DNA of 7,145 nt, taken from contig JAFZRR010000025.1 in the NCBI GenBank assembly GCA_017619815.1, positions 1 to 7,145 of the forward strand, given 5' to 3'. The notes below the pieces were generated by a model. It was not told the DNA's origin and did no database searches. It was given only the letters and a program-made list of their open reading frames with translations. Positions 1 through 4,869 of this stretch are shown piece after piece. The translations under genes were made by a program, and so were the position numbers. Position 1 is the first letter of the stretch. The number at the start of each line of letters is the position of its first letter. Origin of the DNA: Bacilli bacterium. Lineage in GTDB: Bacteria > Bacillota_I > Bacilli_A > RFN20 > CAG-826.

Positions 1-2098
1 GCCTGACTATGAAAATGATAAAGATGTCCTTCAAAAATTCGGCCGTAATATTAACGAAGAAGTTAAGAAAGGAAAAATCGATCCTGTTATCGGCAGAGAT
101 GAAGAAATCAGAAAGATCATTGAAATATTAGCCAGAAAAACAAAAAACAACGTCATCTTATTAGGTGAACCTGGTGTTGGTAAGACCGCCATCTTAGAAG
201 GTCTTGCGGAACGTATCGTGAAGGATGATGTGCCTACAATCTTAAAGGATAAAACTATCTATGAATTAGATATGGGTGCATTAGTCGCCGGTGCGAAATA
301 CCGTGGTGAATTCGAGGAGAGACTCAAAGCAGTCCTTAATAAAATTAAGGAAAGCGAAGGCAAAATCATTCTCTTTATCGATGAGATTCATTTAATCGTG
401 GGTGCTGGTAGAACCGATGGTGCTCTTGATGCTTCTAACATGCTTAAGCCTATGTTAGCGAGAGGCGAAATCGATTGTATCGGTGCGACTACTTTAAAAG
501 AATATCGCGAATACATTGAGAAAGACCGCGCCTTAGAAAGAAGATTCCAACCTGTTCTTATTAACGAACCAAGCGTGGAAGATACAATTACCATCCTTAG
601 AGGTTTAAAGAATAGATTTGAATCATTCCATGGTGTGAAGATTACTGATAACGCATTAATCGCCGCATCAATATTATCTAATCGTTATTTAACTTCTAGA
701 TTCCTTCCAGATAAAGCAATCGACTTAGTCGATGAAGCTTGTGCCTCCATCAAAGTGGAACTCGCTTCTATGCCTGGAGAACTCGATGAGTTAGAAAGAA
801 AGATTAGACAACTAGAAATCGAAAAAGCAGCGCTTAAGAAAGAAAGCGATGAAGCGAGTAAGAAAAGACTCGCGGATTTAGAAAAAGACCTCGCTTCTCT
901 TTTAGAGAAAGATAAGGAACTTAAAGAAGAATGGACCAAAGAAAAAGATGTCATTCTTAAAACTAAATCCATCAAAGAAAAACTCGAGAAAGCCAGATTT
1001 GACTTAGAGGTTGCGCTTAGCCACTCCGAATATGAGAAGGCTGGTGAACTTCAATATAAGACCATTCCTGAACTTGAGAAGAAACTCAAAGATAACGATA
1101 CTAAAGTATCTGATAAGAAATTATTATCAGAAGTCGTGGATGAAGAACAAATCGCCAAGATCATTTCTCGTATGACCAACATTCCTCTTAGTAAGATTGA
1201 AAAAGGTGATCGAGAAAAAGTCTTAGATTTAAAGAAGACTCTATCTAGAAGAGTTATCGGACAAGATGAAGCCTTAACTTTAGTTAGCGATGCGATTCTC
1301 CGTCAAAGAGCGGGTATCAAAGATAGCAATCGACCAATTGGTTCATTCTTATTCTTAGGACCTACTGGTGTCGGTAAAACCGAAGTTGCCAGAGCGCTCG
1401 CTGAATCCTTGTTTGATTCTGAAAGTCATATCATTCGTATCGATATGTCTGAATATATGGAAAAATACAGCACCTCCAGACTCATTGGTGCCCCTCCAGG
1501 ATATGTCGGATACGAAGAAGGCGGACAGCTCACTGAAAAAGTGAGAAGAAATCCATATTCCATTGTCTTATTCGATGAAATCGAAAAAGCCCATCCAGAA
1601 GTATTTAACTTATTACTTCAAATGCTCGATGATGGAAGACTTACTGATAGTCAAGGAAGAGTCGTGGACTTCAAGAACACAATCATCATTATGACTAGTA
1701 ACTTGGGTAGTGAATATTTGCTCAATAACGAAAGAGATAAAGTCGAAGCGTTATTACATCAAACATTCAAACCAGAGTTCTTAAACCGTATTGATGAAAT
1801 CGTCTACTTCTCACCATTAAGTAAAGAGACACAATCAAAGATTGTTGATAAGATGCTATCTAATCTCAATAACAGACTAAAAGAATCTTATTATTCATTC
1901 GAATTCTCTGATGCGTTGAAGAGTTGGATCCTTGAAAGTGCCTATTCACCAATTTATGGTGCGAGACCAATTAAGAGATTCATCCAAAATAAAGTTGAGA
2001 CCATTATTGCAAACAACATCATTTCGCAAAATGTCGACACTAACCACAAATACTTAGTGGATTATGATGGTAAAGAAGTCGTCATTAAACAACAATAA
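1..2098 (+). CDS. clpB: ClpB, ATP-dependent protein disaggregase (5' end missing)
   Basis: AAA+ unfoldase that works with DnaK/DnaJ/GrpE to pull polypeptides out of aggregates in the cytoplasm. The frame is open from base 2, giving 698 visible residues; full ClpB is about 860, so roughly the N-terminal substrate domain lies outside the window. In order: the linker motif DPVIGRDEEI; first Walker A GEPGVGKT (164-187); pore loop GAKYRG (290-307); Walker B ILFIDE (368-385); a full-length coiled-coil M domain (about 785-1130) with ESDEASKKRL and ELQYKTIPELEK; second Walker A GPTGVGKT (1358-1381); pore loop GYVGYEEGG (1499-1525); LFDEIEKAHPEV; FKPEFLNRIDEIV; and sensor-2 GARPIKR. The long M domain and the lack of a ClpP-docking IGF/IGL-type loop separate it from ClpA/ClpC. 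The ATG at 218 is internal, after the first Walker A, and is not the start. Upstream CIRCE or CtsR sites cannot be checked. Confidence 0.97.
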   Translation, partial: PDYENDKDVLQKFGRNINEEVKKGKIDPVIGRDEEIRKIIEILARKTKNNVILLGEPGVGKTAILEGLAERIVKDDVPTILKDKTIYELDMGALVAGAKYRGEFEERLKAVLNKIKESEGKIILFIDEIHLIVGAGRTDGALDASNMLKPMLARGEIDCIGATTLKEYREYIEKDRALERRFQPVLINEPSVEDTITILRGLKNRFESFHGVKITDNALIAASILSNRYLTSRFLPDKAIDLVDEACASIKVELASMPGELDELERKIRQLEIEKAALKKESDEASKKRLADLEKDLASLLEKDKELKEEWTKEKDVILKTKSIKEKLEKARFDLEVALSHSEYEKAGELQYKTIPELEKKLKDNDTKVSDKKLLSEVVDEEQIAKIISRMTNIPLSKIEKGDREKVLDLKKTLSRRVIGQDEALTLVSDAILRQRAGIKDSNRPIGSFLFLGPTGVGKTEVARALAESLFDSESHIIRIDMSEYMEKYSTSRLIGAPPGYVGYEEGGQLTEKVRRNPYSIVLFDEIEKAHPEVFNLLLQMLDDGRLTDSQGRVVDFKNTIIIMTSNLGSEYLLNNERDKVEALLHQTFKPEFLNRIDEIVYFSPLSKETQSKIVDKMLSNLNNRLKESYYSFEFSDALKSWILESAYSPIYGARPIKRFIQNKVETIIANNIISQNVDTNHKYLVDYDGKEVVIKQQ

Positions 2099-2101
2099 TT
2101 T

Positions 2102-2130
2102 GGAAAGCCACCTTCGGGTGGTTTTCTTTT
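2102..2130 (+). terminator. Rho-independent terminator of clpB
   Basis: Stem 2102-2112 with 2117-2127, core AAAGCCACC / GGTGGTTTT (one G-U pair), closed by a stable UUCG tetraloop and running into TTTTCTTTT. It begins four bases after the clpB stop codon. Confidence 0.9.
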
Positions 2131-2155
2131 ATAATATAAATAAGGAATTTAATCT

Positions 2156-2344
2156 ATGGATGCTGATAAACTAGTAGCTTTAAAAGCAAACGTTAAGAGA
2201 ATGGAATATATCTCTTTAGCGGATATTAAAATGTTTTTCTCCGTCTCTGATAGTGAAGCACAAGAATTATTAGATAAGATTATTCAATGTGGCTTAGCGC
2301 AACCATATGCGATGGACGGAGTCCACTTTAAAGTAAATCGTTAA
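2156..2344 (+). CDS. 62-residue hypothetical protein, possibly winged-helix-like
   Basis: I do not recognise a named family. The start ATG has AAGGA (2142-2146) nine bases upstream, and the frame uses the same codon style as its neighbours, so it looks like a real gene. Predicted pattern: a short helix (about residues 3-14), then ISLADIKMFFSVSDSEAQEL (about 20-39), which reads like the first two helices and turn of a helix-turn-helix, a third helix LLDKIIQCGL, and a hydrophobic beta-hairpin-like end (AMDGVHFKV). Such an order suits a small winged-helix fold like that of FeoC or the FtsK gamma domain, but this is inferred from pattern only. No signal peptide or membrane segment. It sits between the clpB terminator and the EIIC promoter, so it may be transcribed alone; a TATAAT at 2130-2135 lies at a suitable distance but has no good -35. 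Confidence 0.7.
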   Translation: MDADKLVALKANVKRMEYISLADIKMFFSVSDSEAQELLDKIIQCGLAQPYAMDGVHFKVNR

Positions 2345-2352
2345 TTATTTTA

Positions 2353-2381
2353 TTGATAAATAAATAAGTTTTATCTATATT
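2353..2381 (+). promoter_or_regulatory. Sigma-A-type promoter of the EIIC gene
   Basis: -35 TTGATA (2353-2358), a 17-bp spacer and -10 TATATT (2376-2381). A start about 7 bp after the -10 falls at 2388-2391, at or just before the ATG at 2391. No Shine-Dalgarno sequence lies between, so the mRNA is predicted to be leaderless or nearly so. Confidence 0.65.
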
Positions 2382-2390
2382 ATTTTCGTT

Positions 2391-3578
2391 ATGGAAAACG
2401 AAGAACTAAAAACAGTGGAAAACACTGAACAAAATAAAGAAGAAAAGAAAGATAACAAATTCGTCTCTTTCTTAAAATACGCAAAAGGAATATTGATGAA
2501 GACCACAAATGGTATGGCCATCGGTCTTTTTGGTACTTTAATCATTGGCACCGTTATCGCCTTATTTGCGAAAATCCCTGGACTCGGTCATATCGCTGAC
2601 TGGGCCAAAATCATCCAAGGTTTAATGGGTGCGGGCATCGGCTTAGGTGTCGGTCTTGCCCTTAAAAGAGATGGTATAACCATTGTTACCTTAATGGCGG
2701 CTGGTTTTGTCGGAAACTACGCTTGGGAATGGTTACAATTTAAAGAAATCTTCGCTAACGGAGTCTCACAAGGATTCGGTGGTGAAGTTGGACTTCAATA
2801 TCACGTCTCACAAATCGGAGATCCATTATCCTGCTATGTCTCTGTTATGTTAGCAGCGATTGTTCTCAAGTTTGTTATGAGAAAGAAAACACCTGTAGAC
2901 TTAATCTTAATTCCACTCGTGGGATTAAGTGTTGCTATCTCCTATTCCTTCTTATTAGCGGAATGGGTTCACTATGTGACTATCGCCATTCAATTTATTA
3001 TTAAAGCAAGCTTTAGTATTCATCCATCATTATCTATCTTCATGTGCATTATCGTATCCGCACTTATGGGTATGGCACTTACAGCACCTATCTCCTCTGT
3101 GGCCATCTGTGTCGCTATCAATATTGGTGGTGTCCCAATGGCAGCGGCTGCAGCATTAATCGGTTGTTGCACACAAATGGTGGGTTTTGCGGTTCATACT
3201 GCAAGAGACAATAAATGGGGCAGCATTGTTGCCGTTGGTATTGGCACATCGATGCTTCAATTTAAAAACATTCTTAAGAAACCATTAATTTGGGTTCCAA
3301 CCATTGCGGTTTCCGCAGTTCTTGGTCCAATAGCTATGCTATTCCCATATGATAAATTAGCGAGTAGCACTGGATTATCTGTTGGTGCAGGTATGGGCAC
3401 ATGTGGTTTAGTAGGACCACTTAACTTCTTTGACGCCTTTAACTATAACTGGTTAGTGGTGGTTATCGTCCTAGGAGTCATAATTGTTTCTGGTTTACTA
3501 GTGTTTCTCATCGACTTATTATTTAGAAAACTCGGATGGCTTAAAAAAGGCGATTTTTCGCTTTCCAATAATTTGTGA
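2391..3578 (+). CDS. PTS-type EIIC membrane protein (PTS_EIIC_2 family), orphan
   Basis: Integral membrane protein of 395 residues resembling the PTS_EIIC_2 family of putative phosphotransferase sugar permeases; substrate unknown. A charged cytoplasmic tail (residues 1-23, rich in Glu/Lys) precedes about ten hydrophobic segments (roughly 42-62, 74-92, 95-115, 145-163, 170-193, 212-235, 236-262, 276-290, 299-318, 353-377). Family-like stretches are TAPISSVAI (231-239), GGVPMAAAAALIG (246-258), GTSMLQFKNILKKP (285-298) and GAGMGTCGLVG (332-342). No EIIA or EIIB domain is fused or adjacent in the window, so if it is a true PTS permease its partners are elsewhere; another transport role is possible. 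Start choice: the ATG at 2391 has no ribosome site but coincides with the predicted transcript start. Met36 at 2496 has a good AAAGGA six bases upstream and would remove the charged tail. The stop is TGA. Confidence 0.85.
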   Translation: MENEELKTVENTEQNKEEKKDNKFVSFLKYAKGILMKTTNGMAIGLFGTLIIGTVIALFAKIPGLGHIADWAKIIQGLMGAGIGLGVGLALKRDGITIVTLMAAGFVGNYAWEWLQFKEIFANGVSQGFGGEVGLQYHVSQIGDPLSCYVSVMLAAIVLKFVMRKKTPVDLILIPLVGLSVAISYSFLLAEWVHYVTIAIQFIIKASFSIHPSLSIFMCIIVSALMGMALTAPISSVAICVAINIGGVPMAAAAALIGCCTQMVGFAVHTARDNKWGSIVAVGIGTSMLQFKNILKKPLIWVPTIAVSAVLGPIAMLFPYDKLASSTGLSVGAGMGTCGLVGPLNFFDAFNYNWLVVVIVLGVIIVSGLLVFLIDLLFRKLGWLKKGDFSLSNNL

Positions 3579-3590
3579 TAAATTAAAATT

Positions 3591-3599
3591 TGTTATAAT
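3591..3599 (+). promoter_or_regulatory. Extended -10 promoter pointing into the intergenic region
   Basis: TGTTATAAT is a perfect TGn-TATAAT extended -10 element (hexamer 3594-3599). The only -35-like hexamer, TTGTGA at 3573-3578, has a short 15-bp spacer, but extended -10 promoters tolerate this. Transcription would start near 3605-3607 and run toward the minus-strand small ORF. Confidence 0.5.
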
Positions 3600-3605
3600 A
3601 TAACT

Positions 3606-3666
3606 AGAAGAACGGAGCCTCTCGAACAACTTAACGGTTATGGGTTAGTCAGAGACTTCTTTTTTT
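3606..3666 (+). ncRNA. Candidate small RNA, possible antisense antitoxin
   Basis: Roughly 60-nt RNA predicted between the extended -10 promoter and a run of seven T (3660-3666). The ends AGAAG (3606-3610) and CTTCT (3656-3660) can pair, and CTCT with AGAG inside them, but the stem is weak; the T run may instead serve as the end of the upstream EIIC mRNA. No ORF with a ribosome site is visible in it. Its CCTCTC and, seven bases later, TTAAC are complementary, in antiparallel order, to GAGAGG and GTTAA in the 3' part of the predicted minus-strand mRNA, as expected of an antitoxin acting in trans. Existence and role are inferred. Read-through could extend it to the second hairpin/T-tract at 3785-3815, inside the small ORF. 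Confidence 0.35.
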
Positions 3667-3695
3667 CTTAGTCGTGGTTTTTCACTTTATTGCGG

Positions 3696-3719
3696 AAAAA
3701 CAATAATTCGTATATTATT
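3696..3719 (-). terminator. Weak terminator-like end for the minus-strand transcript
   Basis: Reading on the minus strand, AATAAT (3719-3714) and ATTATT (3707-3702) form a 6-bp A-U stem with a 6-nt loop, followed by GTTTTT (3701-3696). Being A-U only, it is weak. The same T run is also half of a GTTTTTC/GAAAAAC inverted repeat (3677-3683 and 3695-3701). Confidence 0.3.
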
Positions 3720-3765
3720 TAGCTAGAGAGATATACCCTCTCACTATTAACCGAGGTCTAGCTAA
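3719..3765. repeat. 9-bp inverted repeat overlapping the small ORF end
   Basis: TTAGCTAGA (3719-3727) and TCTAGCTAA (3757-3765) are perfect reverse complements 29 bp apart; the second copy covers the TAG stop of the minus-strand ORF. In RNA this stem cannot form in nested fashion together with the neighbouring ACTATTRACC stem, so the two are alternatives or make a pseudoknot. Confidence 0.75.
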
Positions 3766-3779
3766 CGAGGGTCAATAGT
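3743..3779. repeat. 10-bp inverted repeat around the small ORF stop codon
   Basis: ACTATTAACC (3743-3752) and GGTCAATAGT (3770-3779) pair in all ten positions in minus-strand RNA (one G-U), with a 17-nt loop that holds the TAG stop. Two more pairs including another G-U extend the stem outward. Confidence 0.7.
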
Positions 3780-3826
3780 AACGCGGCGATTATCACTAGG
3801 ATGATCGTCTTTTTTATTAAGCGCAT
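3758..3826 (-). CDS. 22-residue hydrophobic peptide, candidate type I toxin
   Basis: ATG at 3826-3824, TAG at 3760-3758. The peptide begins MRLIKKTIILV: a basic start (Arg2, Lys5, Lys6), then an unbroken hydrophobic stretch to residue 21 (ending LLLTLVS), enough for one membrane-spanning helix. Its ribosome site, GGAGGTGAT (3841-3833), is a nine-base match to the anti-Shine-Dalgarno, six bases from ATG, far better than that of most genes here. In the mRNA the GGA of this site falls in a hairpin (TTCACAC/GTGTGGA, 3854-3839). Short hydrophobic peptides with strong but masked ribosome sites and structured mRNAs are typical of type I toxins (Fst, TxpA, Ibs, Hok types); I see no match good enough to assign one family. 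A leader peptide or a chance ORF remains possible. Its own promoter is not convincing: TATACT (3872-3867, minus) has a poor -35. Confidence 0.55.
   Translation of the reverse strand: MRLIKKTIILVIIAALLLTLVS
3785..3815 (+). terminator. Possible + strand terminator inside the small ORF
   Basis: GGCGAT (3785-3790) pairs with ATCGTC (3804-3809) with one G-U pair and a 13-nt loop, followed by TTTTTT (3810-3815). The T run is antisense to the Lys-Lys codons of the minus-strand peptide, so it could be partly a coding by-product. Confidence 0.35.
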
Positions 3827-3832
3827 TGTCTC

Positions 3833-3889
3833 ATCACCTCCACACGAGTGTGAACGCGACGAGAGGAGTATATCCCACCGATTTCTCGG
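3833..3889 (-). promoter_or_regulatory. Structured leader and strong ribosome site of the small ORF
   Basis: Read 5'->3' on the minus strand: hairpin CCGA-GAAA-TCGG (3889-3878, GNRA tetraloop), then GATATACTCCTCTC (3874-3861, partner of the 3' repeat), then hairpin TTCACAC-TC-GTGTGGA (3854-3839), then GGAGGTGAT (3841-3833). The last hairpin takes in the first three bases of the ribosome site, so translation could be damped until it opens. Confidence 0.5.
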
Positions 3890-3916
3890 CATTACTAATT
3901 TCTCATAAAAGTACGA

Positions 3917-3922
3917 TATAAT
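3917..3922 (+). promoter_or_regulatory. Isolated TATAAT, weak promoter candidate
   Basis: A consensus -10 hexamer with no recognisable -35 (ACTAAT at 17 bp) and no extended TG. If active, a roughly 100-nt RNA would run from about 3929 to the T tract after the long hairpin at 3949-4020. Confidence 0.2.
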
Positions 3923-3948
3923 CAAAGATTATTTCTGACCATTTTAAC

Positions 3949-4027
3949 TATCCCATATCTATATTTAGTTATTACAAAGTATTAAATAAATAGAGATATT
4001 CAAATATAGATATTGGGATACTTTTTT
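3949..4027 (+). terminator. Long inverted-repeat hairpin with T tract
   Basis: TATCCCATATCTATATTT (3949-3966) pairs with AAATATAGATA (4002-4012) and TGGGATA (4014-4020), giving 18 bp with one bulged T, around a 35-nt loop, followed directly by CTTTTTT. The orientation suits termination of + strand transcripts and would insulate the operon promoter just downstream. The length of the arms is more than a terminator needs, so an element end or a small RNA is possible. Confidence 0.6.
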
Positions 4028-4028
4028 A

Positions 4029-4057
4029 TTCACTTAAATGAATAAGTGTATTAAGAT
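4029..4057 (+). promoter_or_regulatory. Operon promoter with an 18-bp dyad
   Basis: -35 TTCACT (4029-4034), 17-bp spacer, -10 TAAGAT (4052-4057); each hexamer matches consensus in four of six positions. The predicted start (4064-4066) meets the ATG at 4066. The dyad CACTTA-N6-TAAGTG (4031-4048) covers most of the -35 and the spacer and is placed like a repressor site. Confidence 0.5.
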
Positions 4058-4065
4058 TATTTTGT

Positions 4066-4857
4066 ATGCGAAAGAAACTTGTCATATTTGACATGGACGG
4101 CACGATTTATTTAGGCAAAAACCTTTTTGATGGTGCTTTAGAATGTTTTAAATATCTTAAAGATAAGAACATTGATTATGTGTTCTTTACCAATAACTCA
4201 TCCCATGACTTAGAGTTCTACCATCAAAAGATGACTAACTTTGGTATTCAATGTGATTTGAAGAAGAATTTCTATTCCTCTACAGAAGTGACAATTGATC
4301 ACTTATTAAATCTTGGTGTCAAAGATATCTATGTTATTGGAAATAAGTGCCTAAAAGACAAGTTAGAGAAACATTTCCATTTAATTAAGGAATTTATACC
4401 TAATCAAAAGATTGATGCGGTTATCGCTGGCTTTTCCACTGAATTAACATATAAGGAATTACAAGATGGTTGCTTATACTTACAAACCAACGATTGTTTA
4501 TTCATCGCCACAAATGGTGATTGGCGTTGCCCAATCGAAGATGGATTATATATTCCAGACTGTGGTGGTATGTGCGAATGGATTTATCGTTGCACAGGTA
4601 AGAAAGCCACAGTGATGGGCAAACCAAACGAAGAAATCATTTACTATCTCGCAAAACAATTTAACGTTTCGCTCGATGAAGTGTTAGTTGTGGGAGATAG
4701 ATTATATACAGATATCCAAGTCGCAATTAATGCGAAAGTGGATTCTTTAGCGGTTTTATCAGGAGAATCTTCTTTAGAAGATATTAATAACTATCCTGAA
4801 AAACCAACTTACATATTAGATTCGATTAAACAACTTCCAGAATTATTAGAAAAATAG
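4066..4857 (+). CDS. HAD-IIA family (NagD-like) sugar/polyol phosphatase
   Basis: Cytoplasmic Mg2+-dependent phosphatase of the haloacid dehalogenase superfamily, subfamily IIA (NagD, AraL, glycerol-phosphate phosphatase types). All four motifs are present: DMDGT with nucleophile Asp9 and acid/base Asp11; TNNSS (42-46) as motif II; Lys186 in GKPNEE as motif III; and VVGDRLYTD with Asp211 and Asp216 as motif IV. The cap domain lies between about 80 and 180 and includes IATNGDWRCP and IPDCGGMCEWI, like Bacillota NagD proteins. Its 263 residues are typical of the family. First gene of a three-gene operon with a transporter and a glycerophosphodiesterase, which suggests a glycerol-phosphate-like or other polyol-phosphate substrate, by inference only. 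No Shine-Dalgarno precedes the ATG; the promoter position predicts a leaderless mRNA. The stop codon overlaps the AGGAGG of the next gene. Confidence 0.92.
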   Translation: MRKKLVIFDMDGTIYLGKNLFDGALECFKYLKDKNIDYVFFTNNSSHDLEFYHQKMTNFGIQCDLKKNFYSSTEVTIDHLLNLGVKDIYVIGNKCLKDKLEKHFHLIKEFIPNQKIDAVIAGFSTELTYKELQDGCLYLQTNDCLFIATNGDWRCPIEDGLYIPDCGGMCEWIYRCTGKKATVMGKPNEEIIYYLAKQFNVSLDEVLVVGDRLYTDIQVAINAKVDSLAVLSGESSLEDINNYPEKPTYILDSIKQLPELLEK

Positions 4858-4869
4858 GAGGAAAATAAT

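Larger units (their letters stand above)
3730..3874. repeat. Imperfect inverted repeat flanking the small ORF
   Basis: GATATACCCTCTC (3730-3742) and GAGAGGAGTATATC (3861-3874) are reverse complements apart from one extra base. They flank the minus-strand ORF (3758-3826), so in its mRNA the upstream leader could pair with the 3' untranslated part over 13 bp with one bulge. Confidence 0.65.

Noticed and set aside
218..220. ATG as the start of clpB
   Set aside because: The frame is open back to base 2 and codes for conserved ClpB sequence, including the first Walker A at 164-187.
388..594. 68-codon open frame on the minus strand inside clpB
   Set aside because: Lies wholly antisense to conserved ClpB coding sequence; no family features in its translation.
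685..975. 96-codon open frame on the minus strand opposite the ClpB coiled coil
   Set aside because: Ser/Leu-rich translation is what antisense of Lys/Glu-rich coiled-coil codons gives; a shadow frame.
2130..2135. TATAAT as a promoter for the 62-residue gene
   Set aside because: Distance to the gene fits, but the -35 position (GCCACC) has no match and lies in the terminator stem; not listed as a separate feature.
2496..2498. Met36 as the true start of the EIIC gene
   Set aside because: It has a good AAAGGA site, but residues 24-35 resemble the usual family lead-in and the promoter lies directly at 2391; kept as an alternative only.
3576..3578. Mycoplasma-type genetic code (TGA as Trp)
   Set aside because: TGA ends the EIIC gene where the family should end, and Trp positions use TGG.
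3867..3872. TATACT (minus) as the toxin promoter
   Set aside because: No acceptable -35 (GTAATG at 17 bp), and its use would drop the leader arm of the flanking repeat; left unassigned.
3579..4065. CRISPR array, tRNA or insertion sequence in the gap
   Set aside because: No regularly spaced direct repeats, no cloverleaf or T-loop motif, and no transposase fragment.
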